A stretch of 64,000 nucleotides of DNA, from NCBI GenBank assembly GCA_041658205.1, contig JBBAAO010000001.1:2046001-2110000 (forward strand), given 5' to 3'. Each line of letters begins with the position of its first letter. Position 1 is the first letter of the stretch. The notes under the pieces are model-generated. The model was not told where the DNA came from. It searched no databases and was given only the letters and a program-made list of their open reading frames with translations. Made by a program: the position numbers and the translations under genes. The stretch comes from Bacteroidota bacterium. GTDB taxonomy: Bacteria; Bacteroidota; Ignavibacteria; UBA10030; UBA8401. Below are positions 15,638 through 24,651 of this stretch, one piece after another.

Positions 15638-18058
15638 CTATTCCCGCCAAATGATTTTCTTTACAAACCTTCCGTCAGATTCGAATACTATTGCCCCTTC
15701 CATATCTGTTCGATAAACAGATGCGCCAGAGGCAACGAATCGTTGCAGCACCCTTTTTGATGGATGTCGAAATTTGTTGAACTTTGCCACAGAAACGACA
15801 ACTTCTTTCGGTATTATGCAGGAAACAAATTCTTGAGAACTGCTGGTGGATGAGCCATGATGTCCTGCCTTCAATAGATCCGATTTCAAAAAATCAGAAT
15901 ACGTGTGAACAAGCTGGTCTTCGGCTTCCAATTCGGCATCACCGGTAAATAAGAAGGAGGTCTCACCATATTGAAGTTTGAAGACAACTGATGTTTCATT
16001 CAGATGAGCATATCCGTTTGCAGAGTCTGGATCGATGAATTGCTCTGTTGGATGGAGAAAATACAACTGCGCACCACCTATTGGAAGAATCATACCTGCT
16101 CTTGCCGTAATCTGTTCCATTTTTTCTTCTAACAAATCATATTCCCTAAACAACGACGAACCGGCACGCTGGTTCGCATCAATTGTTTGTTTCACGGTAA
16201 AGTGTTTCAATAAATACGGAACTCCTCCAAGATGATCGGCATGCGGATGTGTGGTGAGAATTGCGTCAATCGTTGATATTCCTTTTCGCCGCAAAAACGG
16301 TGCAATAGTTTTTTCTCCAGCATCGGATCCCGGCGACGCCGGTCCTGCGTCTACAATAACTGTTTCTCCCGTTGGAAATTGAATCACCGCTCCATCTCCT
16401 TGACCCACATCAAGAAAAGTTATGCGGAGCACTTGTTCCGAAGAACCAAATTGTGAAACGAATAATAATACATTCGCCGCTGCCAATGAGGCAAAAATAA
16501 TTTTCTTTTGGATTGATCGATTACCAATATTAAAAAGAAAGCCGATCAGCAGCGAATAGGTGATTGTCTCCTGTAATCCGAACGTTGCAGTATTCACAAT
16601 GGCAAACGGAACTTGTTCTGCCCACTTCACAAAATTCAGTGTGACAAAAGCGATAGTATTGTTCACCTCACTAAAGCAGGAGGCTATCCACATCCACGCG
16701 ATCCCAAGAATCGCACCACTTAAACCAATTGTAACGATCACGCCGACCAAAGGAACAACGATTAGATTAGCAAATAAGGAAACGATGGACACTTTCCCAA
16801 AATAAAACGCAGTAAAAGGCAGTGTTCCAATTTGCGCTGCAAGGGAGACAGCAAACAACTGCCAAAGCCATTTCATGATTTTGAATTCTTCCAACGGCTC
16901 TGGTATTTTTGGAATGAGTGCATTGAGCTTTGGATAAAAATAGACGATGGAAAAGACTGCTGAAAAGGAGAGCTGAAATCCAACGTCGAATAATTGTTTC
17001 GGTTCAATCAATAGAATGATTACAGCAGAAACTCCAAGCATATTATAAACGTCGGTACGTTCTTCGAATAATTTTCCAGTATACAGCACTATCATCATCA
17101 ACGTTGCACGAACAACAGAAGGAGTTGCACCCGTTAAAAGCATATAATAGATCAGAAAAACCATTGCCAGAAGAATTTTAGGCTTGCGGGAAAACCGAAG
17201 AAGTCCGACAATCACAAAGATAATCTCAGCGACCAGAACAACATGCGAACCGGAAACGGCCAGGACATGGATCGTTCCTGTGTTCATAAATGCGGACTTG
17301 ATCTCATCGGAAATGTCAGTCCTGTCCCCCAATAACAATCCAATCAAAAAATTCGCTTCGTCCCCTTTGATCACAGTTCGAATTGTTTTGACGACAAACT
17401 CTTTCGATGGGAAAATTACATGTTCAAAAAAGAAATTCGGATCACGGTCGGGAAAGATTATAACGTTTGACGCTCCAAATACCGACATCGTAGCATAGAT
17501 GTTATTCAGGGCAAGATATTCCCGATAACTGAATTCACCGGGATTCCGTTCATTACTGGGTGATTGGATAATGCTTTTGAATGAGATGTACGAACCGTAT
17601 AAAATCTCTTTTGGACTTTCTTGTAATCGTTTATTTGGAAATATAGTAACGTACGCCTTACCATCAACCTGCATTGTATCAAATTCATTACACAAAGAAA
17701 TAAGAGAAACAAGCAGCATCGTCTTTCCATTTTTCACTCTTGGTTCATCAATCACCTTTGCATAGACCGTCAGAGAATCAGTTAAATTGAGATAATGCGA
17801 AATATGGTGATTGTCGTGAAATTGATCATTTACAGAATATGCGGCCGCCGAAGAGAAAAAAAGTAGCGGCAGGATAGAATATGCTTGGGATAGCACACGC
17901 CTTTTCCGGTCGCGACTCAAAATTAATTCAACAATGGTTGCGGTAAGAAAACAGGCAGCACCAATTGCGGTGACACTCCAATGCAACGGAACAAATCTGG
18001 CAAAATATATTCCACCTGCAATAATCAACGCTGCAACAAGTGCCGGGCGGTTCTTCAT
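15638..18058 (-). CDS. comEC: ComEC/Rec2-type DNA internalisation protein
   Basis: This inner-membrane channel carries single-stranded DNA into the cell during natural transformation. The 806 residues have the complete three-part layout: an N-terminal membrane/OB region (about 1-220), a competence membrane domain (about 230-530, including LLGDRTDISDEIKSAFMNTG and VLAVSGSHVVLVAEI), and a C-terminal metallo-beta-lactamase domain. The last holds LDVGQGDGAVIQFP, TTHPHADHLGGVPYLL and LKAGHHGSSTSS metal-ligand motifs. It starts 8 bp after the upstream metalloenzyme gene. No pilus or comEA gene is in the window, so competence cannot be inferred from this locus alone. Confidence 0.94.
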   Translation of the reverse strand: MKNRPALVAALIIAGGIYFARFVPLHWSVTAIGAACFLTATIVELILSRDRKRRVLSQAYSILPLLFFSSAAAYSVNDQFHDNHHISHYLNLTDSLTVYAKVIDEPRVKNGKTMLLVSLISLCNEFDTMQVDGKAYVTIFPNKRLQESPKEILYGSYISFKSIIQSPSNERNPGEFSYREYLALNNIYATMSVFGASNVIIFPDRDPNFFFEHVIFPSKEFVVKTIRTVIKGDEANFLIGLLLGDRTDISDEIKSAFMNTGTIHVLAVSGSHVVLVAEIIFVIVGLLRFSRKPKILLAMVFLIYYMLLTGATPSVVRATLMMIVLYTGKLFEERTDVYNMLGVSAVIILLIEPKQLFDVGFQLSFSAVFSIVYFYPKLNALIPKIPEPLEEFKIMKWLWQLFAVSLAAQIGTLPFTAFYFGKVSIVSLFANLIVVPLVGVIVTIGLSGAILGIAWMWIASCFSEVNNTIAFVTLNFVKWAEQVPFAIVNTATFGLQETITYSLLIGFLFNIGNRSIQKKIIFASLAAANVLLFVSQFGSSEQVLRITFLDVGQGDGAVIQFPTGETVIVDAGPASPGSDAGEKTIAPFLRRKGISTIDAILTTHPHADHLGGVPYLLKHFTVKQTIDANQRAGSSLFREYDLLEEKMEQITARAGMILPIGGAQLYFLHPTEQFIDPDSANGYAHLNETSVVFKLQYGETSFLFTGDAELEAEDQLVHTYSDFLKSDLLKAGHHGSSTSSSQEFVSCIIPKEVVVSVAKFNKFRHPSKRVLQRFVASGASVYRTDMEGAIVFESDGRFVKKIIWRE

Positions 18059-18066
18059 GCAACCTA

Positions 18067-18975
18067 TTATGATTTGAGAAATGAAATAACTGTCGGTGTA
18101 ATGTGCGTAAGATTTTTAATTCGCGAGGAGAAATAGGAATGGTGTTTTCCAACAACAATTAACGGGACCGGATTTTTCGTGTGAGTCTTTACCGTAAGAT
18201 CTTCAATATTTCCATGATCACTGATTATCAATAGCGTATCATTCTCATGATCAAATGAATTCAACATTCCTGAGATAAATCCATCCATCCGTTCCAACAT
18301 ATCCACAGCCATCGGCATTTCCTGCGAATGTCCGGCATGGTCCGTAACGAAATATTCAAAGAAAATAAGATCAACTTCTTTCCCAAATTGATGGAAGAGT
18401 CTACCGACATCTGAAGGATTCTTCGAATCGATCTCTGGGTGTCCGAGTTCTTTCCATTTCGTTCCGGAAATATCGGCGGAGATGGCTCGTTGATTAATTA
18501 TATCATCATGTGTATTGAGAGTTTTCCCGGTCGAGATGTAGGATAATGCAATCGTTGGAACTTTCCCTTTTGGGCCAAAAATGTATTCGAAATATCGCTT
18601 TGGGTAACCATTCGCAAAAAAAAATGTTTTATTTAATTTCTGAAGCTGTTTGAATAAATTTTTTTCTTTAATAACAGGAATAAGAGTTGAGTACGGATGA
18701 GGGCCAAAATGTTTGCCAACAAATTTTGATGCATTCATCCCTGTCATGATAGCTGTTTGCCCTGTGCCGCTTTGCGGCAATCCCGGAACGCGGAGAGTAG
18801 TATTGACGGGAGAAAGAGAGACTACATCTGATGAGAACTCTTTAAAGGAAAGCGACGGTAGATTACCATCAAAGAGTCGTTGAAATGTCGGAAGTTTGGC
18901 GGAAAAAAAAGGATTTGTTTTGGGGTCATTCTTCCCGTAACCAACGCCATCCCAAAAGATGAAATAGAAAGCCAT
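18067..18975 (-). CDS. Alkaline-phosphatase-superfamily metalloenzyme
   Basis: This 302-residue protein has the two-metal core shared by phosphoglycerate mutase (iPGM), phosphopentomutase and phosphatases. FIFWDGVGYG at the start gives the first metal Asp. PQSGTGQTAIMTG near residue 70 holds the probable Ser/Thr nucleophile. VTDHAGHSQ near 210 and IISDHGNIEDL near 247 supply the remaining metal ligands. It lacks the large insert domain of iPGM and is shorter than phosphopentomutase, so the substrate is unknown. It is followed by comEC at 8 bp, but a functional link is not evident. Confidence 0.84.
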   Translation of the reverse strand: MAFYFIFWDGVGYGKNDPKTNPFFSAKLPTFQRLFDGNLPSLSFKEFSSDVVSLSPVNTTLRVPGLPQSGTGQTAIMTGMNASKFVGKHFGPHPYSTLIPVIKEKNLFKQLQKLNKTFFFANGYPKRYFEYIFGPKGKVPTIALSYISTGKTLNTHDDIINQRAISADISGTKWKELGHPEIDSKNPSDVGRLFHQFGKEVDLIFFEYFVTDHAGHSQEMPMAVDMLERMDGFISGMLNSFDHENDTLLIISDHGNIEDLTVKTHTKNPVPLIVVGKHHSYFSSRIKNLTHITPTVISFLKS

Positions 18976-19059
18976 AGAAAAAAGTAAAAAGGCAAAAGTA
19001 TTAAGTCAAAAAAAAATTATATTTTGATGACACTTTTTTACTTGCTGAAGCAATGAATA

Positions 19060-19509
19060 TTAATTTTTCGATTCAATAATTACTGTCACCGGACCATCGT
19101 TGACAAGAGAAACGTCCATCATCGCTCGAAAGACGCCAGTGGCGACTCTTTCCTTGCCAATCAGTTCTTTCACGGATGCTGTGAACTTCTCATATAACGG
19201 CTCAGCAATCTGCGGCGGCGCTGCCTCAATAAAACTCGGGCGATTTCCTTTTCTGGTATCCCCGTATAATGTGAACTGAGAAACGATTAATACCGATCCT
19301 TGCACATCATTTACAGAGAGATTCATCTTTCCTTCAGCATCTTCAAAAATCCGCAATGCGGTACATTTTTCTGCAAGATATTTTCCATCATCCTCAGTAT
19401 CGCTCAATTTAACACCGAGGAAGATCAACAGACCTTTTCCAATTTGACTATGTATCGTACCGTCAATAGTCACTTGCGCCGAAGAAACACGCTGAATCAA
19501 TGCTTTCAT
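19060..19509 (-). CDS. dtd: D-aminoacyl-tRNA deacylase
   Basis: Dtd hydrolyses D-amino acids (and glycine mischarged on tRNA-Ala) from tRNA, protecting translation. The start is the ATG at 19509, giving MKALIQRVSSAQVTIDG, the canonical N-terminus; this makes 149 residues, the usual length. The catalytic-site motif SQFTLYGDTRKGNRPSF near residue 77 and the NDGPVT motif near 137 are both intact. Its start overlaps the prmC stop by 4 bp. A longer open frame upstream is excluded because it would run through the end of prmC and lacks family similarity. Confidence 0.96.
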   Translation of the reverse strand: MKALIQRVSSAQVTIDGTIHSQIGKGLLIFLGVKLSDTEDDGKYLAEKCTALRIFEDAEGKMNLSVNDVQGSVLIVSQFTLYGDTRKGNRPSFIEAAPPQIAEPLYEKFTASVKELIGKERVATGVFRAMMDVSLVNDGPVTVIIESKN

Positions 19510-20414
19510 GATGATTGTTTCGTTGCGATATAGAACAGATGTCTTTGAATCCCTTGGTAATCTTTTACAATAATTGGATTTGAAAAACCACAATGCGTAA
19601 AAATTGTTTGAACACTTTCTGATTGATCGTATGCATGTTCAACTCCCACAATACCTTGCTCAATTAACAAATCTTCAGCAAGATGTGCAATCACAGTATA
19701 GAATTTCAACCCATTTCCATTGTCTGTTAAGGCAGAATTGGGTTCGAAATTCTTAACATCGTTTGAAACTAGTTCAAATTCTTTTTGGGATATATAGGGA
19801 GGATTGGAAAGAATACAATGGAACTTTTGTGCAAATGGTTGTGAAGTCACATTAAAGAGATCGGATTGTTGAAAGAGGATTCGTTCTGCAACTCCATGCT
19901 GCTCGGCATTTTGTTGAGCTAATTCCAATGCTTCCTTGCTCACGTCAATAGCGGTGATTTGAGCGTTGGGAATCATTTTTGCTACGCTGACGGCAATGCA
20001 CCCGCTTCCTGTTCCAATATCAAGTATCGAAATTATCGTTTCATTGGAAAATTTTTGGTGTAACAGTTCGATTGATTTTTCAACAAGTAATTCGGTCTCG
20101 GGGCGCGGGATTAACACTCGCTTATCCACACGAAATTTCAATCCCATAAATTCCGTATCGCCGAGAATGTATTGGAGCGGTTCGCGGGTAAGACGACGTT
20201 TAAGCAGTTCTTTGAACTGTGCTAATTCTTGATCGGTGAGCGGTTGATCAAATTTGGTGTAGAGTTGTATCCGTTGAAATTGCAAAACATGTGCGAGCAG
20301 TAATTCGATTGTAAGCCTGGCATCATCGATGCTTTTCTCGGTAAGATATTCTGTTCCCCACGTAATAAGTTCGAGGATCGTCCAGATCTTCTTTGGTGCT
20401 GCCGTTTGACTCAA
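19506..20414 (-). CDS. prmC: Release factor glutamine methyltransferase
   Basis: PrmC methylates the Gln of the GGQ motif in release factors RF1 and RF2, improving termination. The 302 residues are full length. An N-terminal helical domain (about 1-90, with LLAHVLQFQRIQLYT) precedes the SAM domain. The SAM motif is DIGTGSGCIAVSVAKMIPNA near 126-145, and the catalytic NPPYIS is near residue 198. It is 4 bp downstream of the acidic low-complexity protein gene and overlaps dtd by 4 bp. Confidence 0.95.
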   Translation of the reverse strand: MSQTAAPKKIWTILELITWGTEYLTEKSIDDARLTIELLLAHVLQFQRIQLYTKFDQPLTDQELAQFKELLKRRLTREPLQYILGDTEFMGLKFRVDKRVLIPRPETELLVEKSIELLHQKFSNETIISILDIGTGSGCIAVSVAKMIPNAQITAIDVSKEALELAQQNAEQHGVAERILFQQSDLFNVTSQPFAQKFHCILSNPPYISQKEFELVSNDVKNFEPNSALTDNGNGLKFYTVIAHLAEDLLIEQGIVGVEHAYDQSESVQTIFTHCGFSNPIIVKDYQGIQRHLFYIATKQSS

Positions 20415-20418
20415 AAAA

Positions 20419-20940
20419 TTATTTCTTTCCTTTATGGATTTTGCCGTTCTTGGTCTTGGTTTTTGTGACTTTTGCAGCGGTCGTATGCTGCTTCTTTTTT
20501 TCTATTGCCGGTGGTGTTGCTTTCTTTGCACCATTCTTGTGATTCGAATGGACATGTCCGGAAATCTTTGTTGTATCCTCGTCATCGTCATCATCGGATA
20601 TTTTTTTTCGCTCGTATTTTTTCAGTCCTACAATTTGGTCCTGATTGAACCCGAGTTTTTCCATTTTTTCCACTTCAAAGAAATCCTCTCCAACCTCATA
20701 TTCTCCTTCTTCTTCCCCGACATCAACATCCTCAATCTCTTCTTCAATCTTCGCGGCAACAAATATGAAACGTTTATCCGCCTCAATAAGCATTTCAAAA
20801 TCGCCGAGGTTTTCCGGCATGTCAAATTTTACCTCCTCCGCACGCTCAGCCATTTCGTCCCACAATTCCAGGATCGGAACTTCTTTTGTTTTATGTGCTT
20901 CTAAATATTTTTCGGCTTCCGATAATAATTTTTCGTACAT
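20419..20940 (-). CDS. Unrecognised protein with acidic middle and Lys-rich tail
   Basis: This 173-residue soluble protein has three zones. Residues 1-60 are helical and partly acidic (ILELWDEMAERAEEV, then FEMLIEADKRFIFV). Residues about 65-125 are strongly acidic (EEEIEDVDVGEEEGEYEVGE, and a DDDDDED run near 117-123). Residues about 125-173 are basic and Lys/Thr rich. The N-terminal pattern, a short helix pair ending in a DKRFIFV-like strand followed by an acidic tail, loosely recalls the delta subunit of RNA polymerase in Firmicutes. That is a resemblance, not an assignment. A near-perfect ribosome-binding site, AAGGAGGT, lies at 20942-20949, so expression may be high. It precedes prmC and dtd by 4 bp. 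Confidence 0.72.
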   Translation of the reverse strand: MYEKLLSEAEKYLEAHKTKEVPILELWDEMAERAEEVKFDMPENLGDFEMLIEADKRFIFVAAKIEEEIEDVDVGEEEGEYEVGEDFFEVEKMEKLGFNQDQIVGLKKYERKKISDDDDDEDTTKISGHVHSNHKNGAKKATPPAIEKKKQHTTAAKVTKTKTKNGKIHKGKK

Positions 20941-20991
20941 AGATACCTCCTTGACAAAAAATCCTTTCTCTTCGTGGAATCGTCAACACAT

Positions 20992-22752
20992 TTATTTTTG
21001 GTAACGAATTATTCCGCCAATAATCGTCATCGTCACTTCTGTGGATAAAATTTCCTTCGGATCAACAGTCATAATATCCTTAGAAAGCATAACGATATCC
21101 GCCAGTTTTCCTTCTTCAATACTTCCTTTTTCACTTTCCTTAAATTCAGCATACGCTCCCCACAATGTAAATGCACGAAGCGCCTCTGTTCGTGTCATTT
21201 TCTGTGGTGCAAACCATCCTCCTTCATAAAGAGTGGAATCTCTTATTTTTTCAGCTGACAATTGAAATTTCTCTTCTACATCACGCGCATTTCGAGGAAT
21301 TCCATCTTTATCCTGTCGTGTGATAGCGGCATAAAATCCAAACAGCGGATTAGGGTATTCAATGGGAAAGTCCGATCCGGCGGGGATCATATTACCATCG
21401 TCCAGTAAAAAACGCCAGGCATATGCACCAAGGATCCGCTCGGGACCAATCCGCGCTTGCGCCCAATACATATCCGATGTTGCATGAGTTGGCTGCATAC
21501 TTGGAATAACATCCAGTTTTTTAAAGCGCAGAATATCATCCGGCGAGATGATCTGTGCATGTTCAATTCTGAGCCGGGCAGTGCGCGCCTGCATTGGGAA
21601 TTTTTGCGATGCCTTTTCAAATTCATTTAATGCAATATTGTTTGCTCTATCACCAATAGCATGCACTGCTACCTGAAATCCTTTTTGTAATGCAAGTTCG
21701 GTGATGATGCGGATAGAATCGGGAGAAAATGTTATTACCCCGCGGCTTTCCGGTTCATCGCTATATGGTTCAATCAATGCGGCACCGCGTGATCCCAACG
21801 CACCATCTAAATAGAGTTTGATGGACCGAACGGCAAAGAAGTTGTTCCCTTTGTCATTATATGGACCGCTTTGAAACATTTCGTCCAAGAAATGTCCGTT
21901 GCCGCCAATAAGACCATAGATGCGCAGAGGCAATTGTTGACGATCAGTAAGTTCTTTGTAAATGTCAAAATCAATTTTATCGATTCCCATGTCATGAACT
22001 CCGGTAATGCCGAGTTTTAGACATTCATCAAATGCTTTTGAATACAACGCTATTTTTTCTCCCTTGGTATATTCCGGAACAACGGTACGAATGACCGCTT
22101 CAGCGTTATCAATAAATATTCCGGTGGGATTTCCAAAACGATCTCGATGAATTATTCCGCCGGGAATTTCAATTTTCAGATCGGTATTTTTTTTTGCGAT
22201 TTCCATTGCCTTGGCATTCACCCAAATGGCATGACCGTCAACACGGCTTAGTATCACCGGATTATCAGGAGAAACTTTATCTAGGATTGAAGCAGTAGGA
22301 AATGGTTTTTCACCTGTCCCTGAACCCCAGTCATTCTGATCCCATCCCCGTCCGCGGATCCATTCGCCCGGCTTTACATTCTTTGCACTTTGTGCAACCA
22401 TAGCAGCAATCTGCTGGGACGATGTTGTGCCGTAAAGATTTAATTCCGAAAGACTCTGTCCCAATCCCATCACATGTGCATGTGAATCAATGAATCCCGG
22501 TACAATCGTTTTTCCGTCTGCGTTGATTACATTTTGTGATGTGTATTGATTTTCGATATCTTGTGTTGAACCAACGGCGATGATTCTGCTTCCACGAATC
22601 GCAATCGCTTCCGCTGTAGAGTTATCACGATCAACGGTATAGACAATTGCATTCGTGATGATTAAATCTGCAGATTGTTTGCGCGCAGCAATAGTCATAA
22701 ACGTTGAAACGGAAACGATGAGTGCTAACAGTATGAGGAAAAGTTTTTTCAT
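20992..22752 (-). CDS. Exported amidohydrolase, YtcJ-like
   Basis: This 586-residue metal-dependent hydrolase of the amidohydrolase superfamily (family 3) has an N-terminal signal peptide (KKLFLILLALIVSVSTFMTI). The composite beta domain (ADLIITNAIVYTVDRD) is followed by the metal motif PGFIDSHAHVMGLG near residue 90, HAIGDRANN near 367, HAQIISPDD near 396 and SDFPIEYPNP near 458. Substrates of this family are mostly unknown. The export signal is notable because many homologues are cytosolic. It ends 52 bp before the acidic-protein gene and is divergent from mazG across a 141-bp gap. Its stop is close to a strong ribosome-binding site of the next gene, so readthrough is possible. Confidence 0.88.
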   Translation of the reverse strand: MKKLFLILLALIVSVSTFMTIAARKQSADLIITNAIVYTVDRDNSTAEAIAIRGSRIIAVGSTQDIENQYTSQNVINADGKTIVPGFIDSHAHVMGLGQSLSELNLYGTTSSQQIAAMVAQSAKNVKPGEWIRGRGWDQNDWGSGTGEKPFPTASILDKVSPDNPVILSRVDGHAIWVNAKAMEIAKKNTDLKIEIPGGIIHRDRFGNPTGIFIDNAEAVIRTVVPEYTKGEKIALYSKAFDECLKLGITGVHDMGIDKIDFDIYKELTDRQQLPLRIYGLIGGNGHFLDEMFQSGPYNDKGNNFFAVRSIKLYLDGALGSRGAALIEPYSDEPESRGVITFSPDSIRIITELALQKGFQVAVHAIGDRANNIALNEFEKASQKFPMQARTARLRIEHAQIISPDDILRFKKLDVIPSMQPTHATSDMYWAQARIGPERILGAYAWRFLLDDGNMIPAGSDFPIEYPNPLFGFYAAITRQDKDGIPRNARDVEEKFQLSAEKIRDSTLYEGGWFAPQKMTRTEALRAFTLWGAYAEFKESEKGSIEEGKLADIVMLSKDIMTVDPKEILSTEVTMTIIGGIIRYQK

Positions 22753-22893
22753 GAAATGCTGGAATCCCTTAGCCGAAAATTACAAAAGGGATCTTGTAAA
22801 AGCCAATACCTTTTAAAATAACTCTCGACACTCACCAACAAATATATTTTAAACAGTAGTGTTTTTTTCACAGAAAATACATATAGGAAATCC
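22753..22893. promoter_or_regulatory. Divergent intergenic region between amidohydrolase and mazG
   Basis: This 141-bp AT-rich gap must hold both promoters because the genes diverge. I see no element matching a full TTGACA/TATAAT pair; TTGGCT and TGTAAT with 16-bp spacing on the minus strand are a weak candidate. No long inverted repeat was noticed. Confidence 0.4.
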
Positions 22894-23646
22894 ATGAAAG
22901 AATTCGATGAATTTGTCTCTATTATGAGGCGCTTGCGAAAAGAATGTCCATGGGATAAGGAACAGACACACGAATCACTGAAGAAGCATTTTATTGAAGA
23001 AGCGTATGAAGCGCTGGATGCCGTCGATCGAAAAAATTTTGAAGACTTAAAAGGAGAACTGGGAGATGTCGCGCTGCAGGTTGTTTTCCATTCCTTGATA
23101 GCGGAAGAGGAAGAAAAATTCACGCTGGAAGAAGTTTTTACTACGATCAATGAAAAACTGATCCGACGTCATCCGCACATTTACGGAGATGCGGTTGTGA
23201 ATTCCGGAGCTGAACAATCCGCTCTGTGGGATAAAATCAAAATGACGGAAGGCCGCTCATCGTTGTTGGACGGAATTCCAAACCATTTTCCGGCACTGAT
23301 GAAGGCAGAAAAAGTACAAAAGAAAGCAGCAAAGGTCGGTTTTGATTGGAGTAAAAAGGAAGATGTTTGGAAAAAAGTGGAAGAAGAACTTAATGAACTG
23401 CACACAGCAATGGCATCCAACAATCAAGAACAGACAGACAAAGAATTCGGGGATGTTCTTTTTTCTCTTGTCAATTATGCACGTTTCATCAATGTAGATC
23501 CCGAAGAATCATTGCATTCCACAATACAAAAATTTACAACGAGATTTCAATATATTGAGCAGAAATTACTGGAACAGCAAAAAGATATTCACAACACAAG
23601 TTTGGAAGAGATGGATGCGTTATGGAACGAAGCGAAAGGGAAATAG
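22894..23646 (+). CDS. mazG: Nucleoside triphosphate pyrophosphohydrolase MazG
   Basis: MazG hydrolyses nucleoside triphosphates, including damaged or non-canonical dNTPs, to monophosphates and pyrophosphate. The 250 residues contain two tandem MazG helical domains, the standard housekeeping type. The first begins LRKECPWDKEQTHESLKKH with the metal motif EEAYEALDAVD and GELGDVALQVVFHSLIAEEE. The second has EELNELHTAMA and KEFGDVLFSLVNYAR. The ATG at 22894 gives the usual N-terminus. Its end is 3 bp from the stop of phoH on the other strand, and a hairpin spans both stops. Confidence 0.96.
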   Translation: MKEFDEFVSIMRRLRKECPWDKEQTHESLKKHFIEEAYEALDAVDRKNFEDLKGELGDVALQVVFHSLIAEEEEKFTLEEVFTTINEKLIRRHPHIYGDAVVNSGAEQSALWDKIKMTEGRSSLLDGIPNHFPALMKAEKVQKKAAKVGFDWSKKEDVWKKVEEELNELHTAMASNNQEQTDKEFGDVLFSLVNYARFINVDPEESLHSTIQKFTTRFQYIEQKLLEQQKDIHNTSLEEMDALWNEAKGK

Positions 23647-23663
23647 TAACTACTTTCCCTTTC
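23634..23663. terminator. Convergent hairpin shared by mazG and phoH ends
   Basis: GAAAGGGAAA at 23634-23643 pairs exactly with TTTCCCTTTC at 23654-23663 over a 10-nt loop that contains both stop codons. It can fold in transcripts from either strand. The hairpin overlaps the last codons of both genes, so both proteins end in a GK-rich tail from the same DNA. No T-run follows closely, so termination strength is uncertain. Confidence 0.6.
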
Positions 23664-24630
23664 CGCTCTCACGCTCTCCAAATTTAGCATAGGCATCAAT
23701 AATTTCTCTCACCAAACGATGGCGGACAACATCCGTTTTGTCAAAATAGACAAAATCGATCCCTTCGATCTTTTTCAGCACTTCCTGAATCTGCACCAGA
23801 CCGGACGTAGCATTGGCCGGCAAATCGATCTGCGTTACGTCGCCGGTAATGATCGCTTTGGAGTTATTTCCGAGACGAGTCAGGAACATCTTCATCTGCA
23901 TTGCCGTTGCATTTTGAGCTTCATCAAGAATCACAAATGCATTATGCAGTGTCCGTCCCCGCATATATGCCAACGGGACGATCTCAATGATTCTTCGCTC
24001 CATATACATCTTCAATTTTTCGCCTGGCAGCATATCATCCAGCGCATCATACAGCGGACGAAGGTATGGATCGATCTTCTGGGCCATATCTCCGGGTAAA
24101 AATCCAAGTGACTCTCCCGCTTCAACTGCTGGGCGTGCAAGAACGATCTTGCTCACTTCATTATTTTTTAAACTTGCCACAGCCATCGCTACAGCAAGAT
24201 ACGTTTTTCCTGTCCCGGCAGGACCGATGGCAAAAACAATGTCGTTGCGCTGTGATTTATCCAAATAGTCGCGCTGTGTCGGTGTCTTTGCTTTAATGAT
24301 GGAATTTTTAGTGAACAGAACGGCAACATCACTCTCTTTTACCTTCGACATCGTCAATTTCGTCTGAGTGACATCAACAACCAAATCCAGAACAGTGTTC
24401 ACGTCATTTGCGGTTAAGACACCGTTTTTCGCAAGAAGAAATTGAAGCTCGTTAAAAACCCGCTCAAGCTGTTCCAGCTCTACCTCTTCACCTCGCAGCG
24501 TGATGTTGCTTCCGCGTGCAGTGATGGATGCATCAAACCGTTGTTCAATCAAATGCAGATGCGAATCATTGTACCCAAGCAGAGATAATGGATCCACATC
24601 CTTCAACAATAATTTCTTTTCGATATTCAC
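23650..24630 (-). CDS. phoH: PhoH-family ATPase
   Basis: This cytosolic P-loop ATPase is related to the N-terminal part of helicases and is linked to RNA metabolism. The 326 residues have an N-terminal KH-like region (about 1-110, with GSNITLRGEEVELEQLERVF), then Walker A GPAGTGKTYLAVA near 137 and Walker B FVILDEAQNAT near 232. FLTRLGNNSKAIITGD and DVVRHRLVREII are family blocks. It resembles PhoL/YbeZ, which often pairs with ybeY; no ybeY follows here. Upstream is a MITE-like element rather than a gene. Confidence 0.94.
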   Translation of the reverse strand: MNIEKKLLLKDVDPLSLLGYNDSHLHLIEQRFDASITARGSNITLRGEEVELEQLERVFNELQFLLAKNGVLTANDVNTVLDLVVDVTQTKLTMSKVKESDVAVLFTKNSIIKAKTPTQRDYLDKSQRNDIVFAIGPAGTGKTYLAVAMAVASLKNNEVSKIVLARPAVEAGESLGFLPGDMAQKIDPYLRPLYDALDDMLPGEKLKMYMERRIIEIVPLAYMRGRTLHNAFVILDEAQNATAMQMKMFLTRLGNNSKAIITGDVTQIDLPANATSGLVQIQEVLKKIEGIDFVYFDKTDVVRHRLVREIIDAYAKFGERESGKGK

Positions 24631-24651
24631 TCTCCTGATTGTATTTTTTTT

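Noticed and set aside
15616..15654. 12-codon plus-strand frame (MKQVSNTAIPAK) after an AAGGAGACA site between the mutase and comEC genes
   Set aside because: It has a good ribosome-binding site but no downstream plus-strand gene to regulate, and the site is likely chance; no conservation can be shown.
19510..19593. N-terminal extension of dtd to an upstream start
   Set aside because: The extra residues run through the end of prmC and have no similarity to the family; MKALIQRV is the canonical start.
22749..23150. Open frame of 133 codons opposite mazG
   Set aside because: It is the reverse strand of mazG, has Ser/Phe-rich low-complexity content, no family motifs, and mazG is clearly the real gene.
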